Assembly: GCA_039000515.1 (NCBI GenBank)
Contig: JBCFYV010002294.1
Coordinates: forward strand, 1-64,000
DNA from: Timema cristinae
Lineage: Eukaryota; Arthropoda; Insecta; Phasmatodea; Timematidae
DNA: 64,000 bases
Reading direction: 5' to 3'
Positions 1 through 11,225 of the stretch are shown in pieces. The number at the start of each line of letters is the position of its first letter. The stretch's first letter is position 1. Below the pieces are notes generated by a model, which was not told the DNA's origin, did no database searches, and saw only the letters and a program-made list of their open reading frames with translations. Made by a program: the position numbers and the translations under genes.

Positions 1-1844
1 AAATGCCTTTAGGAGCTCAAACCAAATAACTTCAGGTTAATTTAATTTTCAAATTTAATTCGGCAAAAAATCATATACAAATAGGATGAATCCAATTTTA
101 AAATATTTACTAAAGGATGACCTCTTCAAATAGTTTATAAAGGACTGTAATTTAAAAAAATTCCACGTGAGAACCAGATTATTAATATTTATGAGAAATC
201 GCATAAGAGCTCCTATTTTTTCTTTTTTTAATTTACCTACACCCCCCCCCCCTTTATACAATACAAATAAAGTTCTATGAACATTGCAGAATATATTTAC
301 CTATAAAATAAAAATAGAGTATAACTTGTAATGATTATTAACAGTGAAAACAATTGTATTTTATAATCCATCCTCTTTATCGTGTTTTACTAAACATTAT
401 GAGAAAGAGAAGCATTAAAAGGTACTACCCAGGAAAAAATAATCACTTTCAAATAGCTTCAATATTTATCCAGGGTTAAAAATGTTAGCGCGGAAGGACC
501 CTCAGACCATCCTATTAGTTGAGCCCACTTCCAAAGAGTTCCCGGTGCCCTATCTTACAGTTTTAAAAACTACTGAATTTACTTTCTAGTATTCATACTC
601 AAATTAGGATGTTTTGTAACTAGGCGTGGTGATTAAAACATGTATGTTTATTATTAAAATGGGCTTCTGGTTTTTTGAATAGACCAATAATTAATTAATA
701 TGTATTTAAACTTAGAAATATTATTGTACGTCCAACTAGTATTATGATTGGGAGCTTTTGGCATACAACATTTAGTTTGTGTCCATTGTATACATCAGTA
801 GCGTAATCAGTATTTAAAGTTTGAGATGGCTTGACTACCTAATGGAAGGACACACAAGCAGTGAAGGATGTCTTATGGAAAATAGGGATACTGCATAAAA
901 TCTTTACATTCTAATCTCCATTCCAGTTACTAAATTACTAAATTACTAAATTATATTTGATTTAAAATACCCCGTTTTGCACTTCCTACCATGTTCTTAA
1001 TGTACTGAGCATTATGGCCAAGAAAGCCATTGATAAAAATGCTGCTCATATTCTGAACAGGTAGTAAGACTCAGTGATAAAAAAAATATAAATGTATAGT
1101 ATATAAAGAATAATCACTTCAACATTTAAAACAGCTTATAGTGTCATACAGGGTTTAATATTTGCCTGAGTTAAGAACACCCCCTGCCCCTACGTTTTCA
1201 AAGAAATTCCAGAGCCCCCACCAAAGAAAAACAATAATGTAAGAGGAATTAAATAATTTAAATTATTTTAGAAAAAAATTGGAATAAAGAATTTCGGAAT
1301 TTACCAACGAACACATAAAAAAGTGAAAAAAGTAGCACCAATGTGCACTAAATTTTGTTAATATAAGTGGTTTATTTTAATTGTTACGTAGCCAGAAGTT
1401 TTTCTCTAGTTTTTGTATTCATTTATTTGTTTAGGTTCTTTCGCATGCCTTCACAAATTTTCTATCTTACTGGGAAAGGTTTTTTTCTTGCATCTTAGCT
1501 AATTCCATGAAATAAATATTATTGTAGCATAAAAATAATCTTATCTAGGGGGTGTTCAAGTATTATACTTAAGAATATTTGGGGGGTGGAGGGGAATTTG
1601 AACTTAACTTATTTTTGCTGACAAGGGGGAAGGAAGGGTCAGATCAATGCTTATGTAAGACAGAGAGAGACACAGACAAGAATGTAATTACCAGTTTAAT
1701 ATTGTAAATTTAAATTCATTGTGCAACAATGTTTATTCTGAATTATTTCACACCTCTACGTTAATAATTACAAGCAATTTGTAAATCGCATAAGCAACCA
1801 TGATTTTTCCTGTGAACAAATATAAAATAAGTCGACAAATATAT
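1..1844. other. AT-rich non-coding stretch, no gene seen
   Basis: No convincing exon or RNA gene was seen. There is an 11-base poly-C run at 242-252 and short purine-rich patches around 1560-1640. The small open frames have AT-rich composition and no recognisable domain. It may be intergenic or an upstream intron of the gene whose exons start at 6369; the sequence does not decide this. Confidence 0.5.
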
Positions 1845-3380
1845 GTAAGCAAGAGAAGGGGGTTCGGAAAATATTACGTGAGCAAGAGAGAGGGGTTCGG
1901 AATATATTATGTGAGCAAGAGAGAGTGGTTAGAAAAATATTACGTGACCAAGAGAGGGGGGTTCGGAAAATATTACGTAAGCAAGAGAGAGGGGTTCGGA
2001 AAATATTACGTGAGCAAGAGAGAGGGGTTCGGAAAATATTACGTTAACAAGAGAAAGGGGTTAAGAAAATATTACGTGTGCAAGAGAGGGGTGTTCGGAA
2101 AATATTATGTGAGCAAAAGAAGGGGGTTCGGAAAATATTATGTGATCAATAGAGAGGGGTTCGGAAAATATTATGTGAGAAAGAGAGAGCGTTCGGAAAA
2201 TATTATGTGAGCAAGAGAGAGGGTATTGAAAATATTATGTGAGCAAGAGAGAGGGGTTCGGAAAATATTACGTAAGCAAGAGAGGGGTGTTCGGAAAATA
2301 TTATGTGAGCAAGAGAGAGGGTTTGGAAAATATTACGTAAGCAAGAGACAGGGTTCGGAAAATATTATGTGAGCAAGAGAAAGCGTTCGGAAAATATTAT
2401 GTGAACAAGAGAGTGGGGTTCGGAAAATATTATGTGAGCAAGAGAGAGGGTTCGGTAAATATTATGTGAGCAAGAGGGTGAGGTTTGGAAAATATTACGT
2501 GATAGAGAGAGGGTTCGGTAAATATTATGTGAGCAAGAGAGAGGGGCTCTGAAAATATTATGTGAGCAAGAGAGAGGGGTTTTGAAAATATTAAGTGAGC
2601 AAGAGAGAGGGGTTCTGGAAATATTACGTAAGAAAGAGAGGGGTGTTCGGAAAATATTACGTAAGCAAAAGAGAGTGGTTCGTAAAATTTTATGTCAAGA
2701 GAGAGGGTTCGGAAAATTTTATGTGAGCAAGAGAGAGGTGTTCGGAAAATATTATGTGATTAAGAGAGAGGGTTCGGTAAATATTATGTTAGCAAGAGAG
2801 AGGTGTTCGGAAAATATTACGTGAGCAAGAGAAAGCGTTCGGAAAATATTATGTGAACAAGAGAGTGGGGTTCGGAAAATATTATGTGAGCAAGAGAGAG
2901 GGGTTCGGAAAATATTATGTGATTAAGAGAGAGGGTTCGGTAAATATTATGATAGCAAGAGAGAGGGTTCGGTAAATATTACGTGAGCAAGAGAAAGCGT
3001 TCGGAAAATATTATGTGAACAAGAGAGTGGGGTTCGGAAAATATTATGTGAGCAAGAGAGAGGGTTCGGTAAATATTATGTGAGCAAGAGGGTGAGGTTT
3101 GGAAAATATTACGTGATAGAGAGAGGGTTCGGTAAATATTATGTTAGCAAGAGAGAGGTGTTCGGAAAATATTACGTGAGCAAGAGAAAGCGTTCGGAAA
3201 ATATTATGTGAACAAGATAATGGGGTTCGGAAAATATTACGTTAGAGAGAGAGAGGGGTTCGGAAAATATTATGTGAGCAAGAGAGTGAGGTTTGGAAAA
3301 TATTACGTTTTAGAGAGGGGTGTTCGGAAAATATTACGTGAGCAAGAGAGGGGTTCGGAAAATATTATGTGAGCAAGAAA
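1845..3380 (+). repeat. 33-bp minisatellite, about 46 units, with higher-order structure
   Basis: The array is built from a roughly 33-base unit of the form GTGAGCAAGAGAGAGGGG followed by TTCGGAAAATATTAY. Variants include GTAAGC/GTGAACAAG starts, AAGCG or TGGGG centres, a shortened GATAGAGAGAGGG unit and a TTCGGTAAATATT end. A block of about five variant units starting with an AAGCGTTCGG unit occurs near 2381 and is repeated almost exactly near 2995; related, less complete blocks start near 2833 and 3188. Because 33 is a multiple of 3, the first third stays open in one frame (1800-2210), giving an 11-residue repeat around YYVSKREGFGK. No domain, start context or splice signal supports a protein. 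Confidence 0.95.
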
Positions 3381-6368
3381 GTAAGTTGAGGTTCTAGCTT
3401 TTGTTTGCTTACAATGGTGGACTGGGTGTCCAAAATAGCCAAAAATGTGCTTCAGTAATATCTGAACACCCCCTTTATCTGTATCTGTAAATTCAAATCA
3501 ACGAGTGTACTTTTATAAACTTAAAAATAATTAAGTAATTCTAAGTACAAAATAATACGTATTATTCTAAGTTTATGATATTGGATAGGAATGTTGGAAA
3601 GTCTATCTATGAAGGCTTGGGTTACATTACCAGTCTCACCTTGTAACTAAATGTAAACCACACTGTTGTTGGTTTTGCTTTTCCATTAATAAATAGGCCT
3701 ACTTTTTATTTTAATATCCAATCCAACGGTCTAGAGCGGTTCTTATTCTTACAAAGTGTTGCTTACTTGATAAACAAATTTCCTCTTTCAGTATTTATGT
3801 TTCACCATTTTAACTACAGTCCACTAAGCACTATATGTACCGTGGCTACAAACTTTAACCATCAAACCTCCGCCACCAAGGGTACATCCTGCACTTACCC
3901 CATTTAACTGTTAATCTGGCGTTACGTACAGAGCAAGAAAACACGCCAGCCGACCATTGTGATCACCACTAACGATAAACACTATCTGAAGGCTGTCGTG
4001 AACGTGCAATTGTTACCACAGGGCTAAACCGAAGTAGTGGTTGATGCGCAAACGTGGCCTTGTGAAGGTCATTGGAGGTGTAGTGCAAAGTGAGGCCCCC
4101 CCCCCCCCCCCATCATCGTCTTGTACTTCTCAGCGTTGTGCGCAGGCGCTGATGAGGTAATTTAAGAACTCATTGGCTGTGAATGATATCACCTTACGTC
4201 ATACAATCCATCCATATTTCCCCCGCTGTTTCAAGCAGAATATAAGCAAGTGCTCAGCGATACTCTGTACTCTTTGATGCCAATAGTTCTAAGGAACATT
4301 TTAGGATGTAAGTAGTCGAAATGTTGGGGATGCATATACATTTTTGTAACTTTTACATAAGTGACTAGGGTCTGCGTTTAGCTATAAATATGTAGCCGTC
4401 TCTTCATGCATTTTAAGAAGTTAACTTTGATTAATATTATGTTTTTTTGCGCTTGAATATTAATTCTAATTTGATAATCTGTTGCGGAAATAATTGAATA
4501 ATAACGGTTTATTAAGGCTAATTTTGTTGCTTTGAGATTAAATTAATAATTGACCTTCGATACTTCCAATCATGTTGAAATTTATTGTTATAGTTTTGGT
4601 CAAAGGGTTGGGTATTTTCGCAGTAACGTATCACTTAAGTTATTTATAGGTATGAATCTGTTAGTGTTAGTGTTGAAGGAAAGGAAAAGCCTAGATTACA
4701 ATAACTCTTTTTCCATATGCACTTTATTGACGAGTCAGTTATTGGACATTTGAATTGGATATAACACTTATATATTTCTTATAGAATTCCTATTATCTGA
4801 TTGTATATTACGGGCATTATTATAGTAAAATATCTATGTTGTGATTTGATATTGACACTTGCCCTGAATTTAATAATTTACAAACTAATTATAATTTTCG
4901 TAAATTGGAGGGGATTCATATATTGTTTATATGTCAAATATATTGCATAGAAACCGCAGTCTTAATACATATTGTGAAGTTATAAATTTATATTTTTTAC
5001 CTGTTGTAAATAAACTAGCTGAAAGGCCAATATTGTTACTATTCATGGACCGCATTGTCTTCCATTTCTATTTTACATCTCTCTCATTTCCTATTTTAGA
5101 TAGAAATATGGTTCCACAAACTTTCCTAATATAGCAGGAATATGTCTATGTGCTTTTTCCACGAATAAATAAAATAGCCTAAGCTGTAGACGTTTTTTTA
5201 AATGTTTACACAAAAAAAATTTTAAAATGACGTGGGACTATTTTTAGAATAATTTTAGAATTTATGGTTTCTGTTTCTTTAAAGCTCGCTGAATAAAACG
5301 GAAAAACATTAACATGGGAAATCCTATCTTATTTTGGTGTGACGTCACAGGTAAAGGGTTAAAGATATTTTTATAGTGAGCCCTCTGGGCTATCAACAAC
5401 AAAACCAACAGCTTTGATAATCAGTTTTTGGTTTACTATATTTCCACCATTAGTGAAGAACATAACGAAGAGTTATTCTTTTGAACCTATCAACCTTGGT
5501 GGAGGGAGCCTAGCCCCACAAACAAGTAAGCCTGGGTGCTTTACTCCGTGAACAGTTAATCCTTGTAGAAAAGAGAATAACTCAAAATGGCTAGTTATCC
5601 CGTAATTCATAAACTTTTGAAAAAATAACGAAGGTAATCCATGTTGCAGTTTTCAAGCGTCACGTTTGTATCCATCTGGGAGATTGTAAATTATTTTGTT
5701 TGAATAACACCTAACTTGGTTACAACAAACTTTAAAATACCCTAGTTATCAATCTTATAACTAATTATTGTACAATAACCATAAAATCAATCAAATTGTA
5801 TTCAATTGACATATTTTTATTTTATATTATTACATAAACTGTGATATTCGCTATCAGAGAAACGATTTGTAAATTGCTTAAATGAACCATTGTTTGTTTT
5901 TAAGAGGGTACATCTCAATATGTTGTGCTTTTAATCTTATTATTGTATCAATTTAACACTGGGACAGTTCACTAAATCATCCAAGTTCTCAGATTGTCTG
6001 GCATATTATTTATTCAACAATTTCTGGTTGTATTCCTGTTCTACCCCCTTTCTAATCTTTAGATCCTAGGACACCTGGTGGTCCAGAGATCAGTGATCGT
6101 GTCTACCGACGATCACTGAATAGGGTGGAAACTTTGACGTCACACAAAAATATAATTATAATCTCTGTACGCCCTGGTATTGATACACTCTTTTATAGGG
6201 TGTAGGGTAGGGTGTTTACAATGTAGTATATAAAAATAACACGTCATGTATTAGCCTGATAGAACACACAAAAAATTGAATCAGACATTTATTTCCCATT
6301 GTAAACTCTAAATATGATGAACTAATCTAAAATAGTGTGTAATTTAATATGGTTTGTTATTTTTAAAG
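3381..6368. other. Non-coding stretch before the first recognised exon
   Basis: AT-rich DNA with a 16-base poly-C run at 4096-4111, a GC-richer patch at 3890-4270, and a perfect 10-bp stem with an 8-base loop at 6091-6118. I looked for the upstream KS exon (the beginning of the FAS protein, with a GRFP-like motif) and did not recognise one here. Confidence 0.45.
4120..4307 (+). promoter_or_regulatory. Possible promoter and non-coding first exon (speculative)
   Basis: A GC-richer patch holds an ATTGG (inverted CCAAT) at about 4170, an AATATAAG TATA-like box near 4239, and then transcribed-looking sequence ending at a good donor (GTAAGT at 4308-4313). It lies about 2 kb upstream of the first recognised FAS exon on the same strand, so it could be that gene's promoter plus a 5' untranslated exon. 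Nothing in the sequence proves transcription. Confidence 0.18.
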
Positions 6369-6521
6369 ATAATTTTGCTGTACCAAAATTTATTGGAAGA
6401 ATACCAGGACATAATAGTTTTGATTCAGTATTTTTTGGAATTCATAAAAAACAATGTGACGACTTGAATTCTATGATAAGAAATGTGTTAGAAAGATCCT
6501 ATGAAGCTATCGTCGATGCAG
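6369..6521 (+). CDS. FAS-like KS domain, visible exon 1
   Basis: This internal exon encodes about 51 residues of the beta-ketoacyl synthase N-terminal half of an animal-type fatty acid synthase. The diagnostic stretch is SVFFGIHKKQCDDLNSMIRN followed by VLERSYEAIVDAG, matching the FFG(I/V)HPKQ...LLEVTYEAIVDAG signature of the family. The acceptor AG is at 6367-6368 and the donor GTAAGC at 6522, so the exon starts after one carried base and ends with one base of the Gly codon completed at 7149. The residue after KKQ is Cys-Asp-Asp rather than the usual Ala/Met-Asp-Pro, an early sign of divergence. In the intact enzyme this domain performs the condensation step of cytosolic fatty acid elongation. 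Upstream coding exons are not identified. Confidence 0.88.
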
Positions 6522-7148
6522 GTAAGCTGTAATTGTGTATATTAACAAATCATTCATACTTTTAACATGAGGATTATTCATAAGTTAATTTGATGAAAAG
6601 ATTATAAGTGTAAATAAGATTAAATGTTCTTGACAAAGTATGATTGGCTACAATGTGTAGAATCCAACAATTACATTATTTATAACTGGTCAGGATAATA
6701 GTCTCAAGCACGCTAACTCTAGAATATGTCTGTGATATAAGTTAATAATATTTAATTAGGCTTATACAATCATCTTTAGACATAATTTTATATATTAAAT
6801 AAACATATAATTAATTTATAATGAAAATGTATAAATAGCTCATGCTAGGGTACTATATTAATCATGATTTAATTATTCTTGTGGAATATTTTTTTATAAT
6901 TGAAAACTTAAATTATATTTGAAACTAATAAACATTTTTACCTCTGGTAATATACTAATATTATTTAAATAGCTTGAAAAGCCATAATTCTGACCTTAAT
7001 CCTTGTTGTGTTTTTTTGAATGGAGTTCTTACAATTCCCTTGAGACACTTGGTAGCCACCTCCACTCGAAATTGGGTTAAAAAATGCATTATAATTTAAT
7101 GTTTAATAATTCAGTTAGACCAATAATAATCTACGTTTCAAATTCCAG
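6522..7148 (+). other. Intron between KS exons 1 and 2
   Basis: A 627-base AT-rich intron bounded by GTAAGC and TTCCAG. The codon split (G | GT) is continuous across it and yields DAG-LSPDD, as expected for the family. No other feature was seen in it. Confidence 0.8.
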
Positions 7149-7321
7149 GTTTGAGCCCAGACGACGTGAGCAACACTAGAATGGGAGTAATGATAGGTTC
7201 TAATATCAGGAATCTGAAAACACAAAGTTTTTACTTGTAAAATATAGTCATGGATATGCTATGTTAGGTCATAGCCGAGCTCTTATTGCAAATCGAGTTT
7301 CCTATTATTTCAATGCTCATG
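7149..7321 (+). CDS. FAS-like KS domain, visible exon 2, with a frameshift
   Basis: The exon opens with GLSPDDVSNTRMGVMIGSN, equivalent to the SP..VRG.RTGVF(V/I)G segment of animal FAS. It closes with GYAMLGHSRALIANRVSYYF and NAHG, equivalent to the (Y/G)G..G..RA...NR.SYFF.F.GPS segment. The two halves are in different frames. The first frame reaches a stop at about 7237, next to the T5 run at 7228-7232, and one extra base in that run would make the whole exon read through. The exon length (173) is also one short of what the flanking phases need. The acceptor is at 7147-7148 and the donor GTAAGT at 7322. This is either a real inactivating deletion or a homopolymer error in the assembly. Confidence 0.83.
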
Positions 7322-8634
7322 GTAAGTCAAACTGACATAAGATCTATTTTTATTATATAAATTGATAAATTATATGTGGAAACTATTTAGTTAAGTTGAC
7401 CGTCTACTAGTTCGAGGTTTGGACAGAATACTTCGTAATCAAGAACTGAAAAGAAATAAATCGTTTAAGTACACCGGGTCGAGGTGGAAAGGTTTAATAC
7501 CGTAAATTAGGTGTCTATTTTGATATTTGTACATCTTATATTTTATCACATTTTAAGTAAACCACCATTTATTATTTATAGGGTTCTATTTTAAACATTG
7601 TAGTTGACATGGGCAGTGGCGTGTGCAACAAATTGTATTTTTATATTAATTATACAGTATAAAGCGAATAAAATATAAAATTAAAAATGATGTCAAGAAC
7701 CACCCTCTTCACCAGTTTATAGTTAATTTCAAACATTTTAGGATCCCCTCTTTTCATGATTAGACCACACAATTGTAGCTCCACCATTTTAGAGATTAAT
7801 AGCCGATATAGAACTATAATTAATCAATACGGTATTCTAGGTCAAGCGAAAACTAATTTTACTATTTTATTCATCTCATTGAAAATAAACTATACTATAC
7901 ATTTAATTTTGTTTTACGATTTACATCTAATTAATTTTAATTTGGTTGTGTTTATATTCATGCACAGCTAATAGCTAATGGTAAATATAGTATAGCACCC
8001 AGTGCACAATTCATAAGAAAAATACATCGCTTTTTAATGAAACGTAGTTTAAGATTCTTACTTATATAGGTTGTCTTTTATTTAGAGAACATACCCTAAT
8101 ATCTTTCCACCACTAGACGTCCACCTAAAATATTTCATAAAGGTAGGAGAGTATCCAAGTGTTTTTATTTAGGAAGGGGCTCACATTCAGTATGAAAGTT
8201 AACCTTATAATTCATATACGTACAATGTTCATACAAGCTTCCCGCTTCCATGTGTGCAAACATCCATCCTAACACAATACGCAATAGGTGTACAAATAAC
8301 TAGCCTAGTCCAAACATTATATTACCGTACATTTTATAAGCAAAATCCTTTACAATTCGCAAGTAGGTACAGTGTGGGAAAACAATTTAATAGTTTGTCA
8401 TTGATTAAGCTAGGTATGTAAAACATTCACAAGTAAGAGTGGGTCTAGTGGGGCTACGTAAGGAAGCAAGTCCTGGCAACACGGGTGTCAGGGTGGGTGG
8501 TAGAATGGAATCCCGTTAACGTGAGTCACGGTGGGAGGTAGGAATGGGGAAAGGAGAGGGATTCCAAACAAAATTGCTCTTTTGAATCAGTGGTTCACCA
8601 CGGTGGGTCACAACTGATTCGGCTACAAACGGCT
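7322..8634 (+). other. Intron sequence, left part of the long intron before KS exon 3
   Basis: The intron runs from the donor at 7322 to the acceptor before 22956, about 15.6 kb. This left part is AT-rich until about 8400, then turns GC-richer. No exon was seen. The ORF at 7756-7971 has no recognisable domain and typical intronic composition. Confidence 0.6.
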
Positions 8635-8705
8635 TTTGCCCGACTAAGAATATCCTAATTGAAAAAAGCGCCAATTTAGGTCATCTTAGAAAGAGCTGAT
8701 TTATT
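8635..8705 (+). repeat. 70-bp direct repeat, left copy
   Basis: It begins TTGCCCGACTAAGAATATCC and ends in TAGGTCATCTTAGAAAGAGC plus TGATTTATT. The same two blocks, with a diverged middle, recur at 9645-9714 in the same orientation, 1,010 bases away. Homology stops on both sides of the pair. Confidence 0.85.
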
Positions 8706-9047
8706 ATCGGACCTTTTCAGGGCGTTGAAATTGTATGTCACCGTTAGTGCAATTCTCTTTGTTTGAATTTGTTTGCGCTGTCTAAATCTCCATATGCGTC
8801 CCAGTTCGTCCACCATTGTAAACGTCCCTTGTCCGTCAGTGTCGACCTCTATGTTTGAGATGTCCGTAAATGTGTATGCCATGTCCGAGTCGGTTTCCTT
8901 TTGTCTAGAGCTGTCGAGGGCGGCCATTTCGCTCAGCCCTGAAAAGGGTAGGCTAGTGGCCATGTGTGGAAGGGCTAAAGATACCCTCCTCTGTGCAGTG
9001 TGGGAAGTCCTGTAATGTTGAGTGGTGTCCCAGAAGATGGACTCCAA
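8676..9047 (-). CDS. Unidentified 123-residue ORF in a GC-richer island
   Basis: An open frame of 123 codons on the minus strand. I do not recognise the protein. Its middle is hydrophilic and ordered-looking, with MAYTFTDISNIEVDTDGQGT followed by a basic RFRQRKQIQTKR stretch. It shows no signal peptide or membrane span. Its last codons overlap the left 70-bp direct repeat (the C-terminus SDNKSALSKMT is encoded inside it). The surrounding island (about 8400-9700) is richer in G+C than neighbouring intron, suggesting an inserted element or a retrocopy. The overlapping + strand ORF at 8773-9015 is treated as a shadow. Confidence 0.3.
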   Translation of the reverse strand: MESIFWDTTQHYRTSHTAQRRVSLALPHMATSLPFSGLSEMAALDSSRQKETDSDMAYTFTDISNIEVDTDGQGTFTMVDELGRIWRFRQRKQIQTKRIALTVTYNFNALKRSDNKSALSKMT

Positions 9048-9644
9048 CTGCTTCGCAGCCGGTCACGCTTTACGGCCTACTGTGGCTTTGTTCGAACCGT
9101 TAGGTTTCAACCACAGGAACTACCACCGAAACGTCCGTCTCGAGTTTAGTTAAGTGTAGTGATTAGGATTTCCCAGTGGGCAAAAGAAAACCGTTAAACG
9201 ATCTGCACTGCGCGTTTATTAATGCGTTGAGAGCCGACAAACGATTGGCTCTACCCAGCGGACGTATAACCCTGTCTGTCCGACAATTTGCTTGAGAATG
9301 GGTTGTTGGACTGACTCGTCCACTCGCTCTCTTGTTTGCCTTGAACTACTCGTTCTGAATGTCAGAAGCGACTTCGCTACATACTCATTCTAGTTGGTGA
9401 TCTTCAGAGCTTTAGTCTTTCTACGTACAAGGGCTTTTAGCCTACTGTACTCTGTACGATGCCTCAGATCCCGGTGCTGCTGCCATTCCCTGCTCAATTC
9501 CCTCTTCAGGGCTATCAAGTAACTCTGCTCCAGTTCGTCCCTCTTCAACAAAACCGGCGGCGTCTCGAATACAGTTGTCTATCGGTATGCTTCGAATAAT
9601 ATGGCTGTCAGAAGAATGCCAATCGTTAAAACGCCGTACAGCTG

Positions 9645-9714
9645 TTGCCCGACTAAGAATATCCACAATGACAGAATTACCAATCTAGGTCATCTTAGAA
9701 AGAGCTGATTTATT
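9645..9714 (+). repeat. 70-bp direct repeat, right copy
   Basis: Partner of 8635-8705. The end blocks match almost perfectly, while about 20 internal bases differ. A minus-strand ORF (9442-9666) starts just inside it but resembles nothing I know. Terminal direct repeats around a 1-kb insert could mark a short LTR-like element or a diverged tandem duplication. Confidence 0.8.
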
Positions 9715-10734
9715 GTTTTAGTACCGAGTCACTGTCGTGACTCCTAACCTCGTGTATAGTTTATTATTTACCTTGGGATGAACCCAATGAGATGAAACTG
9801 TAATAATTTACAGAAGTTTGTAATACACTGTGAAATGATAATGATGACTGTTAGTGATTGCTCTGGGTCTCGGGTATGGGGAAGATTTTCCTTTCTTGGG
9901 ATTAGGAAGGTGTTTTTGAGGTATGTTGGTGAGCTGTGGTTGATTTGTGAAAGGTGCTTTCCAGGAAATGGGTTGGTAGGATTTTGACTGTTATAGGGAT
10001 TTGGTTTGAAGCGGATGGATACATTTCTATTCCCCAATTGGGGCTGACAGTGGTGCCAGTATTATTCTCTGACTCGTAGAAAATCTATTCGGTTATCCCA
10101 TTGGAGTCCGGCGGTAACTAAGGTAATAAAATATCGAAGGGTGGTAGAATTTTCTTTTCTTAGGAGGAGGTCTGAATAGGATACATTTCCATTCCCCATC
10201 TGAGGCCACCCCCGGTGCTAGGATTAAATAGTTAAAACGACGCTCTCGACGCTATTTGAATGAGGATTTTTCCCTTCGATCCCACCAATAGGTGACTGAC
10301 TTGGGTCTAGAATTCACCGTGTTATATACCCTCCGCTGCTGCCTGGCCTTGTCCAATGAGAGAAAGGGGAGTTTCCCATTGGTGCGAGAAAACGTGAGTG
10401 AAATCGCCACCAAGTGAGCCAATAGGAAGGGGAGTTCTCTTTGGCACTGACTACAGTGGGGAAAGCGTCACAGAAGGCTCAGATAACATGGACTGTGGGG
10501 TGGTCCAGGCAGTAGGGAGGGTGGTTGGAACGGCCTGTGCAAGTGAGGAGTAAAGATACAAGGGCCGACTGAACAGTGAGGCACAACAAAGTATTTAAAT
10601 ACCATTCACAAATATTAGAGTTGTGCAGACAAACAAACACTTTTAGTCCTATGTGAAGCTTTAACAATGCACGTAACTACAGAATATAGAGAATATACAC
10701 ATGTAGTTATACATTTTTGTTCAATGTGAGTACA
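9715..10734. other. Non-coding intron stretch
   Basis: Mixed-composition sequence. Two similar segments, one near 9960-10060 and one near 10080-10210, both contain ATACATTTC-ATTCCCCA-like text followed by GAGGCC/GGGCTGACAG-like sequence, so a degenerate local duplication is possible. No gene is supported. Confidence 0.4.
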
Positions 10735-11225
10735 AATTAAATAAGTGTACATTTTGATTCACCATGTCATTAGAAATTAAAATGTCTCTATGGATAGAAA
10801 GTAGAGCAAGCCAACCAAGTCAAGATTCTGAAATAGTACTTCTAAATATGTCCACAATATCCCTAAAGTTTTCTTTGTTGAACAGTTGCATAGAAACTGG
10901 GAGCACAGCCAGTATATTAAGCAGCTGGCACTCTAACAAAGCATCCATAGCAGTTGAAGGTCTCAGATTAGCTTCAACTTGACAACTTGTTTTCACAACT
11001 CCCACTCCTCTTCAACAACGTCATCAAATCAAGGAAAATCATCTTCATAGAATAAAAATGCAGGCTCAAACCACGAAAATGGCTGTTCAGTAGCGTTGCA
11101 TGACAGTCAATGTCTTAAGGACATTATTGTTTACATAGAGAAATGCAGTTTCTTTGTCTGATATAAATCTTTAATCCAATGCTGAGAGTAGGTCATCTAT
11201 GTAAGGGACAAATACCACTCTTCCG
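10735..11225 (-). pseudogene. hAT-family transposase C-terminal remnant (ZMYM1-like)
   Basis: On the minus strand the frame from 11005 down reads LLECQLLNILAVLPVSM, then FRDIVDIFRSTISES, one in-frame stop (TGA), then LGWLALLSIHRDILISND. This is the C-terminal dimerisation region of hAT transposases, in the form shared by ZMYM1 / 52-kDa-repressor-like proteins (ILA.LPV...ER.FS.L...RSTM...RL..LALLSIHRDI). The usual ERSFS block is corrupted, and upstream fragments (to about 11225) lie in other frames. It is dead, with no intact ends seen, and sits just outside the left arm of the large inverted repeat. Confidence 0.68.

Noticed and set aside
1800..2210. 136-codon ORF with 11-residue repeats
   Set aside because: It is the 33-bp minisatellite read in frame; no conserved domain, and the frame breaks as soon as the unit length varies.
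1845..3380. CRISPR-like short regular repeats
   Set aside because: Units are directly adjacent with no unique spacers, and the context is eukaryotic.
6071..6118. Hairpin as a microRNA precursor or terminator
   Set aside because: The 10-bp perfect stem is too short for a pre-miRNA, and no downstream features fit.
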